25,966 bases of DNA from Planctomycetaceae bacterium. GTDB lineage: Bacteria; Planctomycetota; Planctomycetia; Pirellulales; Pirellulaceae. The position numbers and the translations under genes are program-made. The notes beneath the pieces were generated by a model, which was given only the letters and a program-made list of their open reading frames with translations, was not told where the DNA came from and did no database searches. The stretch lies in contig PADE01000219.1 in the NCBI GenBank assembly GCA_002702965.1, positions 24,468 through 50,433 of the forward strand, given 5' to 3'. Below, piece after piece: positions 8,729 to 16,689 of this stretch; the first letter of the stretch is position 1, and every line of letters begins with the position of its first letter.

Positions 8729-10408
8729 ATGTCGAATAACCCTTGTCGACAGACTTTCGATAAGCCGGGCGGTGCGCGCCCGCCAGTTCTGAGATTTCTG
8801 ATACTGATGATGGTGGGATCGGTCACCCAATCACCCTGGTCTACCAGCGACTGGGGTGCGCAGACGGCGTGGGGAGCGCAGGCCGGCCGATTGTCGCTGG
8901 AGTGGGTCCCGCGCGACACGGTGGCGCTGATTGCCGTCAGACCGGCAAGGCTGTTGGCACACCCGCACATGGCGACCCTCGTCAAAGCGCTGGATGAGCA
9001 CGGTGAGCTGGTCGAGGGGTTGGGTGTCTCGCTCGCCAACGTCGAACAGGCGTCGTTTGTGTTCTTGCCGGGAAGCAGCCTGGGAAGCCCCCCCAGGATG
9101 GCGGGAATCATCGTAGGTACCCGCCATCCTGATGACGCCGAACAGTTGGCCAGATACGCCTCGCCGCAGGGCGCGCCGCGGATGTTTGGCGGATACCGCT
9201 ACCACGGAGGGCCACGCGGTCCCTGCAGTTTTTTTCGTGGGAAGGTCTGTGTTATCGCGGACCGGGAACAGGCACTGCAGCGGTTGTTGGCTGCCGGTGC
9301 CGCAGGTGCAAGCGAAGCGGCCTGGTCCAGGCGGTGGAGCGACATCGCGGGCGGTGACGTCGCGTGTCTGATCGACGTAGCGCAGATGCGCGCACCGTTG
9401 AACGGTCTGTTGGCGGGGCCCCCTCTGGGTGCCACTCTGCCGCTGGGCGCCCTGGCGCCACTCTGGACGAAGAGCCAATGGGTGGCCTTGTCGTTGCGGG
9501 GCGACCAGGACCTTCAGCTCATCGGCCAGATCGATTGTGCTTCGGCCGCTGCTGCCAAGTCGGTTGCCGAAACGGCCACCGCCATTCTGATCCTGGTACG
9601 CAATAGCCTCGAGCAGCTGCTTGCGAGGCATCAGCTGGGCGAAGTGACCGTCGTCGACGCGCTTGCGCAGCAGGCCGCCGACCTGGCCAACGGAATCCTC
9701 GCCAACTTCCGCGTCACCACTGCCGGGGCACGTGTGGAACTGGCAGGAGCAACCTCGCTGGCCGCGACGGCCCAGTTTCTGGCGCTGACGCTTCCCGCCG
9801 TACAGACCGCGCGCCAAGCAGCGCGTCGCACACAATCGATCAACAATCTCAAGCAGATCGCCCTGGCCTTCCATAACTACTACGACACACATAAACGGTT
9901 TCCGACTACGATGATGCTCGGTCCCGATGGCAAGACGCTACACAGCTGGCGGGTCGCCATTTTACCGTACCTCGCAGCGGATCTGCTCTACCAGGAGTAC
10001 CGTCTGGACGAACCCTGGGACAGCGACCACAACCAACGGCTCCTGGCACGCATGCCGAGCACGTACCGTCATCCGTCGGATCCGCCGGACAGTACGGCCA
10101 GCTCGTACTACGGGCTCTCCGGAAAGACCAGCGTGTTCGGGGAGCAGGGATTGACGTTCCGCAAGATCGTCGACGGTACTTCGAACACGGTGCTGGTGGT
10201 CGAGGCGCAGCGGAACATCCCCTGGACCAAACCCCAGGACATTCCTTTTACTCCCGACAAACTGCCGAAACTCGGCGGTTACCAGGAGGAGGGTTTCCTG
10301 GCGGCATTCTGTGACGGATCGGTGCGGCTGATCGCCACATCGGTTGGCGACGAGATCCTGAAACGTTACTTCCAGTACAACGACGGCCAGCCGATCCCCC
10401 GCCGCTAG
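8729..10408 (+). CDS. DUF1559 domain-containing protein with large N-terminal extension
   Basis: The 559-residue protein has a hydrophobic N-terminal stretch (LRFLILMMVG, about 21-30) suggesting export or anchoring. A roughly 300-residue alpha/beta region of unrecognised family follows. The C-terminal third is a clear DUF1559 domain: LPAVQTARQAARRTQSINNLKQI (about 355-377), then LAFHNYYDTHKRFP, SWRVAILPYL, DGTSNTVLVVEA and FCDGSVRLI. In most planctomycete DUF1559 proteins the LPAVQxAREAARR helix directly follows a type IV prepilin N-terminus. Here it is internal and the pilin methylation motif is absent, so the protein is not a pseudopilin in the usual sense. The start is set by AAAGGAG seven bases upstream. 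It is monocistronic and convergent with the LamG-bearing gene. The function is unknown. Confidence 0.88.
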   Translation: MSNNPCRQTFDKPGGARPPVLRFLILMMVGSVTQSPWSTSDWGAQTAWGAQAGRLSLEWVPRDTVALIAVRPARLLAHPHMATLVKALDEHGELVEGLGVSLANVEQASFVFLPGSSLGSPPRMAGIIVGTRHPDDAEQLARYASPQGAPRMFGGYRYHGGPRGPCSFFRGKVCVIADREQALQRLLAAGAAGASEAAWSRRWSDIAGGDVACLIDVAQMRAPLNGLLAGPPLGATLPLGALAPLWTKSQWVALSLRGDQDLQLIGQIDCASAAAAKSVAETATAILILVRNSLEQLLARHQLGEVTVVDALAQQAADLANGILANFRVTTAGARVELAGATSLAATAQFLALTLPAVQTARQAARRTQSINNLKQIALAFHNYYDTHKRFPTTMMLGPDGKTLHSWRVAILPYLAADLLYQEYRLDEPWDSDHNQRLLARMPSTYRHPSDPPDSTASSYYGLSGKTSVFGEQGLTFRKIVDGTSNTVLVVEAQRNIPWTKPQDIPFTPDKLPKLGGYQEEGFLAAFCDGSVRLIATSVGDEILKRYFQYNDGQPIPRR

Positions 10409-10438
10409 CCGAACCACCTAAGCGAGAACCAACGGCCG

Positions 10439-10466
10439 CGTCGGCTCTTTGTAACCCGCGCCGACG
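10439..10466. terminator. Candidate hairpin between convergent genes
   Basis: CGTCGGC (10439-10445) and GCCGACG (10460-10466) form an exact 7-bp stem with a 14-base loop, about 30 bases after the DUF1559 stop and in a convergent spacer. The position suits a bidirectional terminator, but no U-run follows and the loop is long, so the call is weak. Confidence 0.3.
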
Positions 10467-10602
10467 TGTCCAAGGTGCAGGACGCCGCCCCAACTGACCG
10501 TGGCGGACGGTCGCCGGGCGGGACCGCTACGGCCGGGTTAGTGCGGTGGTTGCCAAACACGCACTGCGAGGGACCGAGATCATTTCGCGGCATTTGATCG
10601 GG

Positions 10603-12837
10603 CTACGGCCGAACTTGGAAGGCGTAAAGTCGGGCGTTGTGCAGACGAAATCGAAAACATAAGACTCGACCCGACAGTGCCGACAGGTCCTGATGGTCCT
10701 TCCAGGCGGGTTTGAATCGCAGCTCGTCTACTGTCGGATACTCCGCGGCGTCCTTGCCGGAAAAACCGGGGATTCCCTTACCGCCCTCGCCAAGCACTTC
10801 AACTTGGATTCGCCCGCCGCGCGCGTCGACGTTGACCTGAAGGCTGTCGCCCATGAGCCGGAAGGGCTTGGTGACAACTACGCCGGGCTTGTCTTTCGCT
10901 TCCAGACCAATGAATCGATCCAGCGGCAGCGTGGCCAGGCCGATAGCATGTTGGCGGGAAAGAATGTCGTGACGCTCGTTGGCACCGCCGTAGTACAGCC
11001 AGTGGCGGTCGTTGTGAGTGACGATCGTCGAGGCGGGGGTGATCAGGTCCTTGTCGAAGGCGCCGTCCGGGCCGCGGGGGACGAGTGGCTGCAGGGCGTA
11101 GACCCAGCCCAGGTCCCAATGGGCGGCGTCCCGGCTGGTGCCGAGGTAGAAGTTCATTACGTCGCGCTGGTGACGCTTGTGATAATCTACCGCCCCTTCG
11201 CCGTGGTCGCCGGGCCATTCGTACACGCTCAAAATGCCGAAGTGTATGCCGTTGTAAATCCAATCGTTACATGAGTAGATTTGCCGTCGGCGATGCTCGT
11301 GGGGGCCCTCGCGGTCGAACTTCCACTCGCGGACCAGGTTCCAGGCGGTGGGAACCGTCGAAATGTCGTGGAACGTGTTGCCGCTGTTGGCTCGGTCAGC
11401 CGCGTCGTTCCCGCGCGAGGAAATCACGCCGGTGTAGAGATCGCCGGTCGAGCTGGGCCCAAAACAGATGCCCGACCGGTCGCCGCCAACGCCCGTGCAA
11501 TCGCGCTTGATAGCGAAGAAACCACGCTGCTTGCAGTCGGTGACTTTCAGCCAGGCCGAAATCGTAAACGCGGTGGTGATGTTGTAATTGGTTGACGGCA
11601 GCGTGACGTAGTCGTTCTCATTGGACAGATCGAGCGAGTGGGCGCCGCCCACGGCCGGCGTGTCGGTGCTGAAACCCGCGCCGACGATCGAGACGCTGTG
11701 GTTATCGCCGACCCGATCCGTGACCTTCTTGCCGTCGTCAAAACTCCAATACGAGACCGGGCGGCTCGCCTTGGGCAGCTTCGTCGGCGTCACTTTGCCG
11801 GCCGCCAACGCCGCGATCTGTTTTGAGGTCAATGACACATTCCAGACCGCTACCTCGTCCACCAGACCGTTGTAGAAACACCAACGTTCCGCCCCCGCGC
11901 CTTCGCCGCCGAACCCGCTGAACGAGCTGTTGGCATCGACGAAATCGATATTTGCATCGTGAACCTTGAGCTGCCCATTACCGGCTCCGCTGTCGCCGGT
12001 ATACGACGTCCTGGCGACGCCGTTCAGATACATCGTAACGCGGTCGTCTTTCAGCACGGAGGCCACGTGAATCCACTTGCCGGTGGGCAGGCCGATGTTC
12101 TCTTTGACGTCCCTGCTGGTCATGCTGCGGCTACCGCGGATTTCGCCCGCGCCGCCGCGATCGCCGAAGTCCGTGCGGGTGAACAGCCGATAGAGCTGGG
12201 CGTCGGGGTCCCAGAGGATCTGGTTGCACGTGTCCGCCGCGCGGCGGGTGACCGGCTGGCCGTTGTTGTAGGGCGTCCAGTGGATGCCGTCGCCCGAGTG
12301 AGCCAGCGCCGCTCTCATACCTGGACCGTCGTAGGCTGCCTTGAAGCGGTGCGCCGGATCGGTCTCATGCGGATCGATGGAAACCGTCATGGTGAAATCG
12401 CCGGCGAAGTTGATCCCCTCGACGTCGGCGCCCCGCATAAAATGCAGTCCGTCCTCCGACTCGGCGTAGTTGTAGCCGCCGGCTTCATGTTTGCGGTACC
12501 ACATCTTAAATCGGCCTTCGTCATACAGCACGGTGCCGTAGAAGCGGCCGTCGGTGACGATCGGCTTTCCGCCATTGGCCTTGGTCACCTTGCCCAGCAC
12601 GCGGGCGACGTTCTGTTTGTTGGCGATGACGTAGTCGTCGACCAGCAGTTGCTTGCGGTGGCCGATGGGGACCAGATCCGCATCGCGCCGCACGGTGCGC
12701 GTTGCGGGCTGTGCCCTGACCGTCGCACCGAACCCGAGCCCGTTGACAGCCTTGACTGCGCCCATGGCCAGCCCAATCGCGGCGGTCAACATGGCCACGA
12801 TCAATACGACCGCGCTTGCGCCTTTGAATCTGTTCAT
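10603..12837 (-). CDS. Exported beta-propeller glycosidase-like protein with inserted LamG domain, paralogue B
   Basis: The protein has 744 residues. A signal/anchor (VVLIVAMLTAAIGLAMG, 10-26) is followed by GHRKQLLVDDYVI, the usual start of this planctomycete GH32/GH43-like family. Propeller strands include ESEDGLHF, HSGDGIHW and TSRDAAHW. The C-terminal sandwich (GGRIQVEVLGEGGKGIPGFS ... LHNARLYAFQVRP) matches paralogues at 2438-3988 and 19284-20786. Residues 253-497 (245 residues) are a LamG/concanavalin-like domain placed inside the propeller, with its halves in reversed order (separate entry). Without them the chain is 499 residues, against 500 for the paralogue at 19284-20786. AAGGAG lies seven bases upstream of the ATG and fixes the start. 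The gene is convergent with DUF1559 and divergent from the serine hydrolase gene. Family firm, activity unproven. Confidence 0.85.
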   Translation of the reverse strand: MNRFKGASAVVLIVAMLTAAIGLAMGAVKAVNGLGFGATVRAQPATRTVRRDADLVPIGHRKQLLVDDYVIANKQNVARVLGKVTKANGGKPIVTDGRFYGTVLYDEGRFKMWYRKHEAGGYNYAESEDGLHFMRGADVEGINFAGDFTMTVSIDPHETDPAHRFKAAYDGPGMRAALAHSGDGIHWTPYNNGQPVTRRAADTCNQILWDPDAQLYRLFTRTDFGDRGGAGEIRGSRSMTSRDVKENIGLPTGKWIHVASVLKDDRVTMYLNGVARTSYTGDSGAGNGQLKVHDANIDFVDANSSFSGFGGEGAGAERWCFYNGLVDEVAVWNVSLTSKQIAALAAGKVTPTKLPKASRPVSYWSFDDGKKVTDRVGDNHSVSIVGAGFSTDTPAVGGAHSLDLSNENDYVTLPSTNYNITTAFTISAWLKVTDCKQRGFFAIKRDCTGVGGDRSGICFGPSSTGDLYTGVISSRGNDAADRANSGNTFHDISTVPTAWNLVREWKFDREGPHEHRRRQIYSCNDWIYNGIHFGILSVYEWPGDHGEGAVDYHKRHQRDVMNFYLGTSRDAAHWDLGWVYALQPLVPRGPDGAFDKDLITPASTIVTHNDRHWLYYGGANERHDILSRQHAIGLATLPLDRFIGLEAKDKPGVVVTKPFRLMGDSLQVNVDARGGRIQVEVLGEGGKGIPGFSGKDAAEYPTVDELRFKPAWKDHQDLSALSGRVLCFRFRLHNARLYAFQVRP
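11346..12087 (-). other. In-frame 735-bp insert encoding a circularly permuted LamG domain, bounded by 7-bp direct repeats
   Basis: The direct repeat reads CCCACCG on the coding strand at 12087-12081 and again at 11352-11346. The offset is 735 bases, exactly 245 codons. Reading into the insert gives GLPT then GKWIHVASVLKDDRVTMYLNG, which is the second half of a LamG domain, ending LTSKQIAALAAGK. A linker (VTPTKLPKASRP) follows, then the first half of a LamG domain (VSYWSFDDGKKVTDRVGDNH ... TAFTISAWLKV), ending DISTVPT. Host sequence resumes at AWNLVREWKFDREG. Joining the outer ends of the insert restores a normal LamG order (STVPT-GKWIHVA). Deleting it restores a continuous host (GLPT-AWNLVREW). 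Confidence 0.82.
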
Positions 12838-13220
12838 CGGATCACTCCTTCATGCCCTGCCGGGGGAGACGTTCGTTTGTCCGACGCGCATTAATCGAAT
12901 CGGATGGGTTCGACGCCGCCAACCATCCGGTCCATCGTAGGGGCTGCTCGGTACTGTTGACCAGCAGATCAAAATCCCGCTCGAGAACACCTTCCAGCAA
13001 CCGGCCGAGAAACAACCGTTTTATGGCAGCACCTGGAGATCTGCAAAGAGCGTGGTGGTCACCTCAATGCTGGCCACGCTCGAAGTGGATCGGCGATCTG
13101 GCGATGGTCAGGAGCGGCCGCTATGTTGAGATAGATCGCGAGTGCAGCCGTCGTAATGGTGATGATTGGCTTTCGGGCAAGACAAAACTTCCCACAGTGG
13201 GGTAACCAGCCAAGAGCCAC
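12838..13220. other. Divergent intergenic region, possible coding remnant
   Basis: The region holds the ribosome-binding site of the minus-strand gene (CTCCTT at 12845-12850) and presumably promoters for both divergent genes; no clear promoter was recognised. A stop-to-stop plus-strand frame at 12941-13129 translates to a balanced 62-residue peptide (for example KIPLENTFQQPAEKQPFYGS) without a proper start codon. It could be a decayed gene fragment, but no family was recognised. Confidence 0.4.
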
Positions 13221-14369
13221 ATGAAAGAACAGAGAACCATCATTCTACTACTGGCGCTCTCTGTCCTTGCGGTACGGCTCAACGCACAGGAACTACCGCG
13301 TTTGCCGAAGCAGCTGGACCCCACGCAGCAAAGCTACCAAGAGCAGACGAAGCTGCCTGATCTTGCCGAGCCATACGTCAGCACCGCGCCCCAGGATCTA
13401 GGTGATGGACTGCAAGTGGGCAGCTTGGATTTGCCGGGCACCGAGGTAGCTGTCGAGGCCCTGGTTGTTGATGACAAGGCGAGAAAATATTCAAACCTCG
13501 ACAGCCTGTTGCTCTGGAAAGACGGTAAGTTGCTTTTTGAGATGTATAACCGTCGCGGCCGCGTCGATGCGCCGCACTACACCATGTCCATCACCAAGAC
13601 GCTGACTTCGATTACTTTGGCGCGGGCTATCCAGGTCGGCATGCTGAGCATGGAAGACCTCGACAAGCCGGTAATCAGCTTCATGCCGGAGATCGACAAG
13701 TCAAAGATTCAACCCGGCGTCGAGACGATCACGTTGAGAGACGCGCTTTATATGAAATCCGGTTTGCGATTTAGCGAACCGAACCTGCAGTTGAAGTACG
13801 GGCCCGGCAACCCTCGGCAAAAGTACTTCCAGAAATTGTTCGAGCTGACGGCTCCGGTAACTGCTGAAAGCAAAAAGTACAAATATTCAGGCACCGATCC
13901 ATCCATGATCATGATGATCATGGACATCAAAGTCCCTGGAACGGTGCAGGAATTTATCGCCCGCGAACTGGCTGGGAAATTGGGTGCGATCTACAGTTGG
14001 GCCAATCAAGGCTGTGGGATCCCAAAGTGCGGCGCCGGTAGCAATTTTACCTCGCGATCACTTGTGAAGATTGGTACGGCAATCATTCAAGGTGGCAAGT
14101 ACAACGGCGAACAATTGTTGTCACCTGAATACGTCAGAGAGGTCATGGATACAGGTAAGGGAAACGGCTATTTCTATTACTTCCACAATCGCAGCAAGAT
14201 GTCTGCGGAAACGAAAATCGACTTCATCAGCGGTATTGGTGCCGGCGGCCAATACATGGCAACCTTTCCAGATCTACACATCGTCTTAGTCGCAACCGCC
14301 CACAACAAAAGAGCGATCGGTCTGCCACTGCAAGCCGCCATGGAACACCTGATCCCGTTGTTTCAATAG
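13221..14369 (+). CDS. Serine hydrolase of the beta-lactamase (class C/penicillin-binding) fold
   Basis: The protein has 382 residues with a Sec signal (EQRTIILLLALSVLAVRLNAQ, about 3-23). The catalytic motif SITK (Ser123, Lys126) sits in HYTMSITKTLTSITLARAIQVG, the standard SxxK helix. The second motif is probably the tyrosine of KYSGTD (about 221-226), in place of the usual YxN. The third is GAGGQY (about 340-345), where class C-like hydrolases have K/H-x-G. Family members are esterases, peptidases or beta-lactamases of the beta-lactamase-related serine hydrolase group; the substrate cannot be inferred. By eye it is less GC-rich than its neighbours, which may hint at separate ancestry. The ribosome-binding site is weak (AAGAG). 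Neighbours are not functionally linked. Confidence 0.87.
   Translation: MKEQRTIILLLALSVLAVRLNAQELPRLPKQLDPTQQSYQEQTKLPDLAEPYVSTAPQDLGDGLQVGSLDLPGTEVAVEALVVDDKARKYSNLDSLLLWKDGKLLFEMYNRRGRVDAPHYTMSITKTLTSITLARAIQVGMLSMEDLDKPVISFMPEIDKSKIQPGVETITLRDALYMKSGLRFSEPNLQLKYGPGNPRQKYFQKLFELTAPVTAESKKYKYSGTDPSMIMMIMDIKVPGTVQEFIARELAGKLGAIYSWANQGCGIPKCGAGSNFTSRSLVKIGTAIIQGGKYNGEQLLSPEYVREVMDTGKGNGYFYYFHNRSKMSAETKIDFISGIGAGGQYMATFPDLHIVLVATAHNKRAIGLPLQAAMEHLIPLFQ
13902..13924. repeat. 23-bp near-perfect palindrome inside the serine hydrolase gene
   Basis: The arms TCCATGATCAT and ATGATCATGGA flank a single G at 13913, giving 11 paired bases. It encodes the Met/Ile-rich stretch SMIMMIMD just after the putative second catalytic motif. 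The coding sequence may explain it entirely. Confidence 0.6.
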
Positions 14370-14852
14370 GGTCGGGTGTCGGTGGGTTTGGGGACCGGTG
14401 AGGAGGGGGCAGGCCGCACGCTCTGATCGAGATTGCGGACTTGGGCGATGACGCGGATGGCGATGCGGAGTCAAGCGAAAGAAGCGGGGGAGGGACTCAA
14501 ACTCCCCTTCGGCTGTCCGGGACAAACGTACCGGTTGATCTGAACTGGGGAGGCCGGGAGATTGTTTCAGCAGCGGGGCACCCACAGGCGGCCGTCCCCC
14601 GGGCTGCTCAAACGGGCTGAACTCGTACCGCCCGCGGGCGAGAAAAGTAATCGCATGAAAAGCATCCTCATTCCCGCCGATCAGATTGCTCCTGTCCCAG
14701 CATGGGCCTGGCCGGGTGGCGAACACTCGCACCAGGGTTGATTTGTGCGCACTTTCGGATGACGATCTGCTAACGAACTCGCAAGTTAGAAGAGGCGCAG
14801 CGCCGCGGACAGCGGAGCGTACAACACCCGGACCGGCTCGAGAGAGGTGATG
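14370..14852. other. Intergenic region, nothing recognised
   Basis: About 480 bases without a supported gene. A long minus-strand frame crosses it but runs on antisense into the serine hydrolase gene and gives an arginine/proline-rich product, as expected of GC-rich shadow frames. The last bases contain AGAGAGG (14841-14847), the ribosome-binding site of the next gene. Confidence 0.5.
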
Positions 14853-15266
14853 ATGTACTGTGCGAACTGTGGTGCGGAATTGACGGCCCAGGCCAACACC
14901 TGTGAGCACTGTGGCGGTCAGCTTCTACCCCCCAAACTAGACGATCTAGCCAACCCCTATGTTTCTCCCCAGGTCGCTCAGGCGGCTTCGCAGACCAAGT
15001 CAATCGGGGACGACCCGGCAATACGGATGCTGTTGCCGGTGGGGCGGTCTTGGTTGGCGATTGTAGCCGGTTACTTGGGGCTCTTGAGTATCTTGATGTG
15101 CCCCGCGCCGCTGGCGCTGCTGTTCGGCATCTTGGCGGTCGTCGACATTCGCAAGCATCCAGAGAAACACGGACTGGGGCGTGCGATTTTCGGAATTGTG
15201 ATGGGTGGAATGTTCACACTGGGATTGTTTTGGTTGTTGGGGCAGTGGAGGCTCAATGCTCCCTGA
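14853..15266 (+). CDS. Zinc-ribbon membrane protein (DUF4190-like)
   Basis: This small protein of about 137 residues starts with a zinc ribbon, CANCG ... CEHCGG (two CxxC knuckles in the first 22 residues). A polar linker (NPYVSPQVAQAASQTK) follows, then two transmembrane helices (WLAIVAGYLGLLSILM plus PLALLFGILAVVDI, and AIFGIVMGGMFTLGLFWLL). The pattern of helix, short DIRKHPEKHGLGRA loop and helix is that of DUF4190-type proteins, where a cytoplasmic zinc ribbon precedes a small membrane domain. The role is unknown. GTG 14847, ATG 14850 and ATG 14853 are consecutive in frame; AGAGAGG is best spaced for 14853. It stands 164 bp before the tandem membrane-protein pair. Confidence 0.82.
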   Translation: MYCANCGAELTAQANTCEHCGGQLLPPKLDDLANPYVSPQVAQAASQTKSIGDDPAIRMLLPVGRSWLAIVAGYLGLLSILMCPAPLALLFGILAVVDIRKHPEKHGLGRAIFGIVMGGMFTLGLFWLLGQWRLNAP

Positions 15267-15430
15267 GCAATCCCCACGCACCGTCTCGAATCACGGCTAC
15301 GGGACTTGCACATCTCGCGCGATGGGATGAAACTGCGACCCGACCAGCAGACCTGTGAATTTGTGCAACCGTTTTCCGTAGCGGGGTGCACCCCTTTGAA
15401 TCGTCACGCCCCTGACAGGTGGAGGTCCTC

Positions 15431-15805
15431 GTGAGTACTTCAGATTGGGTGTTGGAGATGCTGTTCACCAGGTCTTCAATGTTCTTTTATTTCGTGATCA
15501 ATTTCACCGTGATCGCGCTAAGCATCAGTCGAATTGGCCGTCATCCGCGTATTTCCCTTCTGACGATCATCTGTTCGGGAGGGTTCATGGGAATCAACGC
15601 GTTCTATCTATGCTATTCCTATCTGGCGATGACGAACGCTGTTGATCACAACACGCTGCAGATCTTCCGGTATGCCGGGACGAACCTCACCGGTTATACG
15701 GGTCTCGTCCTTTCCATCGTGATGTGGATTGCGATGTTCATCGATCGCGGACCCGCGAACGTCTCCAACTCAGCCTCAGCAGGAATCGGAGCTGCAGATC
15801 CTTAA
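15431..15805 (+). CDS. Small membrane protein, tandem paralogue 1
   Basis: The protein has 124 residues with three or more hydrophobic segments (FFYFVINFTVIALSI, SLLTIICSGGFMGINAFYLC, YTGLVLSIVMWIAMFI) and a short polar tail. The GTG at 15431 is chosen because GGAGG lies five bases upstream and the resulting N-terminus (STSDWVLEMLFTRSS) aligns with the start of the next gene (MTFSEWVMEMLRIRS). Shared positions continue through the sequence: a central YSYxxMT, LxIFxYAxxNLxGY, and a final MWxAMFIxRxPA. This shows a tandem duplication. I do not recognise the family. The WVxEML-RS start may be a cytoplasmic amphipathic segment. Confidence 0.75.
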   Translation: MSTSDWVLEMLFTRSSMFFYFVINFTVIALSISRIGRHPRISLLTIICSGGFMGINAFYLCYSYLAMTNAVDHNTLQIFRYAGTNLTGYTGLVLSIVMWIAMFIDRGPANVSNSASAGIGAADP

Positions 15806-15919
15806 GACGCGCCACCGCGACTCCAACCGCACGAGGATTCAACGAATCCTGAGCTGTCGACGTTACTTAGTAGGACCGCAATGGTCGTCCCAAATGCCGC
15901 TGGACACAGGGAGCATTTC

Positions 15920-16294
15920 ATGACTTTTAGCGAATGGGTGATGGAGATGCTGCGAATCCGTAGCGCGACAGTGTTTCAGATCCCCTTGTGTGCTGGAGTG
16001 ATCACCATCAGCATCATCCGCATGCAACGGCACCGTCTCGTTTCTGTGTTGGCATCGCTCTCGGCGTTAGGTTTCTTGGGACTTCATCTGTTGGGTTTCT
16101 TCTATTCCTACGTGACAATGACCGCAGCTTTACCCTCCGACTGGCTTCGGATCTTTCACTATGCCACGGCGAACTTGGCCGGCTACCTGAACCTCGTCTT
16201 TGTGACGATGCTGTGGAGTGCCATGTTCATCGGACGCAGACCGGCAAGCACGTCCCCACCCGCCCGCGATGAGGCCCGCCCAAGGCAGCCCTAG
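15920..16294 (+). CDS. Small membrane protein, tandem paralogue 2
   Basis: The protein has 124 residues, the same length as its upstream paralogue 114 bp away, and aligns with it end to end: SEWVMEMLRIRS, FYSYVTMT, LRIFHYATANLAGYLNLV, MLWSAMFIGRRPA. Three or four membrane helices are predicted. The start is ATG 15920, preceded by GGGAG with seven-base spacing; an in-frame upstream ATG at 15881 would add a non-homologous leader. The two copies differ at most positions, so the duplication is old and both are under selection for the same layout. Family and function are not recognised. They may be cotranscribed. Confidence 0.75.
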   Translation: MTFSEWVMEMLRIRSATVFQIPLCAGVITISIIRMQRHRLVSVLASLSALGFLGLHLLGFFYSYVTMTAALPSDWLRIFHYATANLAGYLNLVFVTMLWSAMFIGRRPASTSPPARDEARPRQP

Positions 16295-16689
16295 AGATAC
16301 GCAACACGCTTTCCGCTGGCTCCGCCGTCCCCGCCGTTGGGTGCAATGTCCTCGGGATCAACCGTCCCCGTCTCCAGCCGCTCACCCCGGCTCGCCGGGC
16401 TCACGATGGCTGTCAGCTGGAGCCGCCGGCCGCCGCGGTTGCCCCGATAACGCCTGCTGGGAATGCTGCTGCTGGTGGGGTGTGCTGTTTTGGTTGCCAA
16501 GTTGGAAGAGTTGGACGCAGCAATCAAGCGGAATGACCCGGGCGCAGTTGTCGCAGTCGGTCTCACCGAGATCCAGATCACTGACGGCGGTTGGTGCACT
16601 CGGCGGGGAGACCGAGCTTGCGAGCGCCGTACAGAATCGAGATGTCATTCGACATCGACTCGCGGACCGAGAAACAGAAAGGAACACCG
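16295..16689. other. Intergenic region with a possible small membrane ORF
   Basis: No gene can be called with confidence. A frame from ATG 16463 begins with a hydrophobic stretch and a charged segment (MLLLVGCAVLVAKLEELDAA ... VGLTEIQITDGG). It lacks a ribosome-binding site and turns arginine-rich downstream, so it may be a gene remnant. A small hairpin (CCCGG/CCGGG, 16386-16399) and a GC-rich stretch are also present. AAAGGA before 16690 is the next gene's ribosome-binding site. Confidence 0.4.

Noticed and set aside
8513..8830. Minus-strand ORF with repeated Cys-Ser-Gln-His units, and the plus-strand ORF at 8324-8668 with repeated Thr-Val-Leu units
   Set aside because: Both are created by the 12-bp tandem repeat, which keeps frames free of stops. 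They have no ribosome-binding site and no recognisable protein outside the repeat.
11959..12894. 311-residue plus-strand ORF
   Set aside because: It is antisense to the LamG-bearing gene; the minus frame has the signal peptide, ribosome-binding site and family motifs.
12852..13205. 117-residue plus-strand ORF in the divergent spacer
   Set aside because: Ser/Arg-rich composition without motif; a different frame in the same stretch looks more protein-like but lacks a start.
14286..14909. 207-residue minus-strand ORF over the spacer after the serine hydrolase
   Set aside because: It extends antisense into the serine hydrolase gene, has low-complexity basic/proline composition and no family signal.
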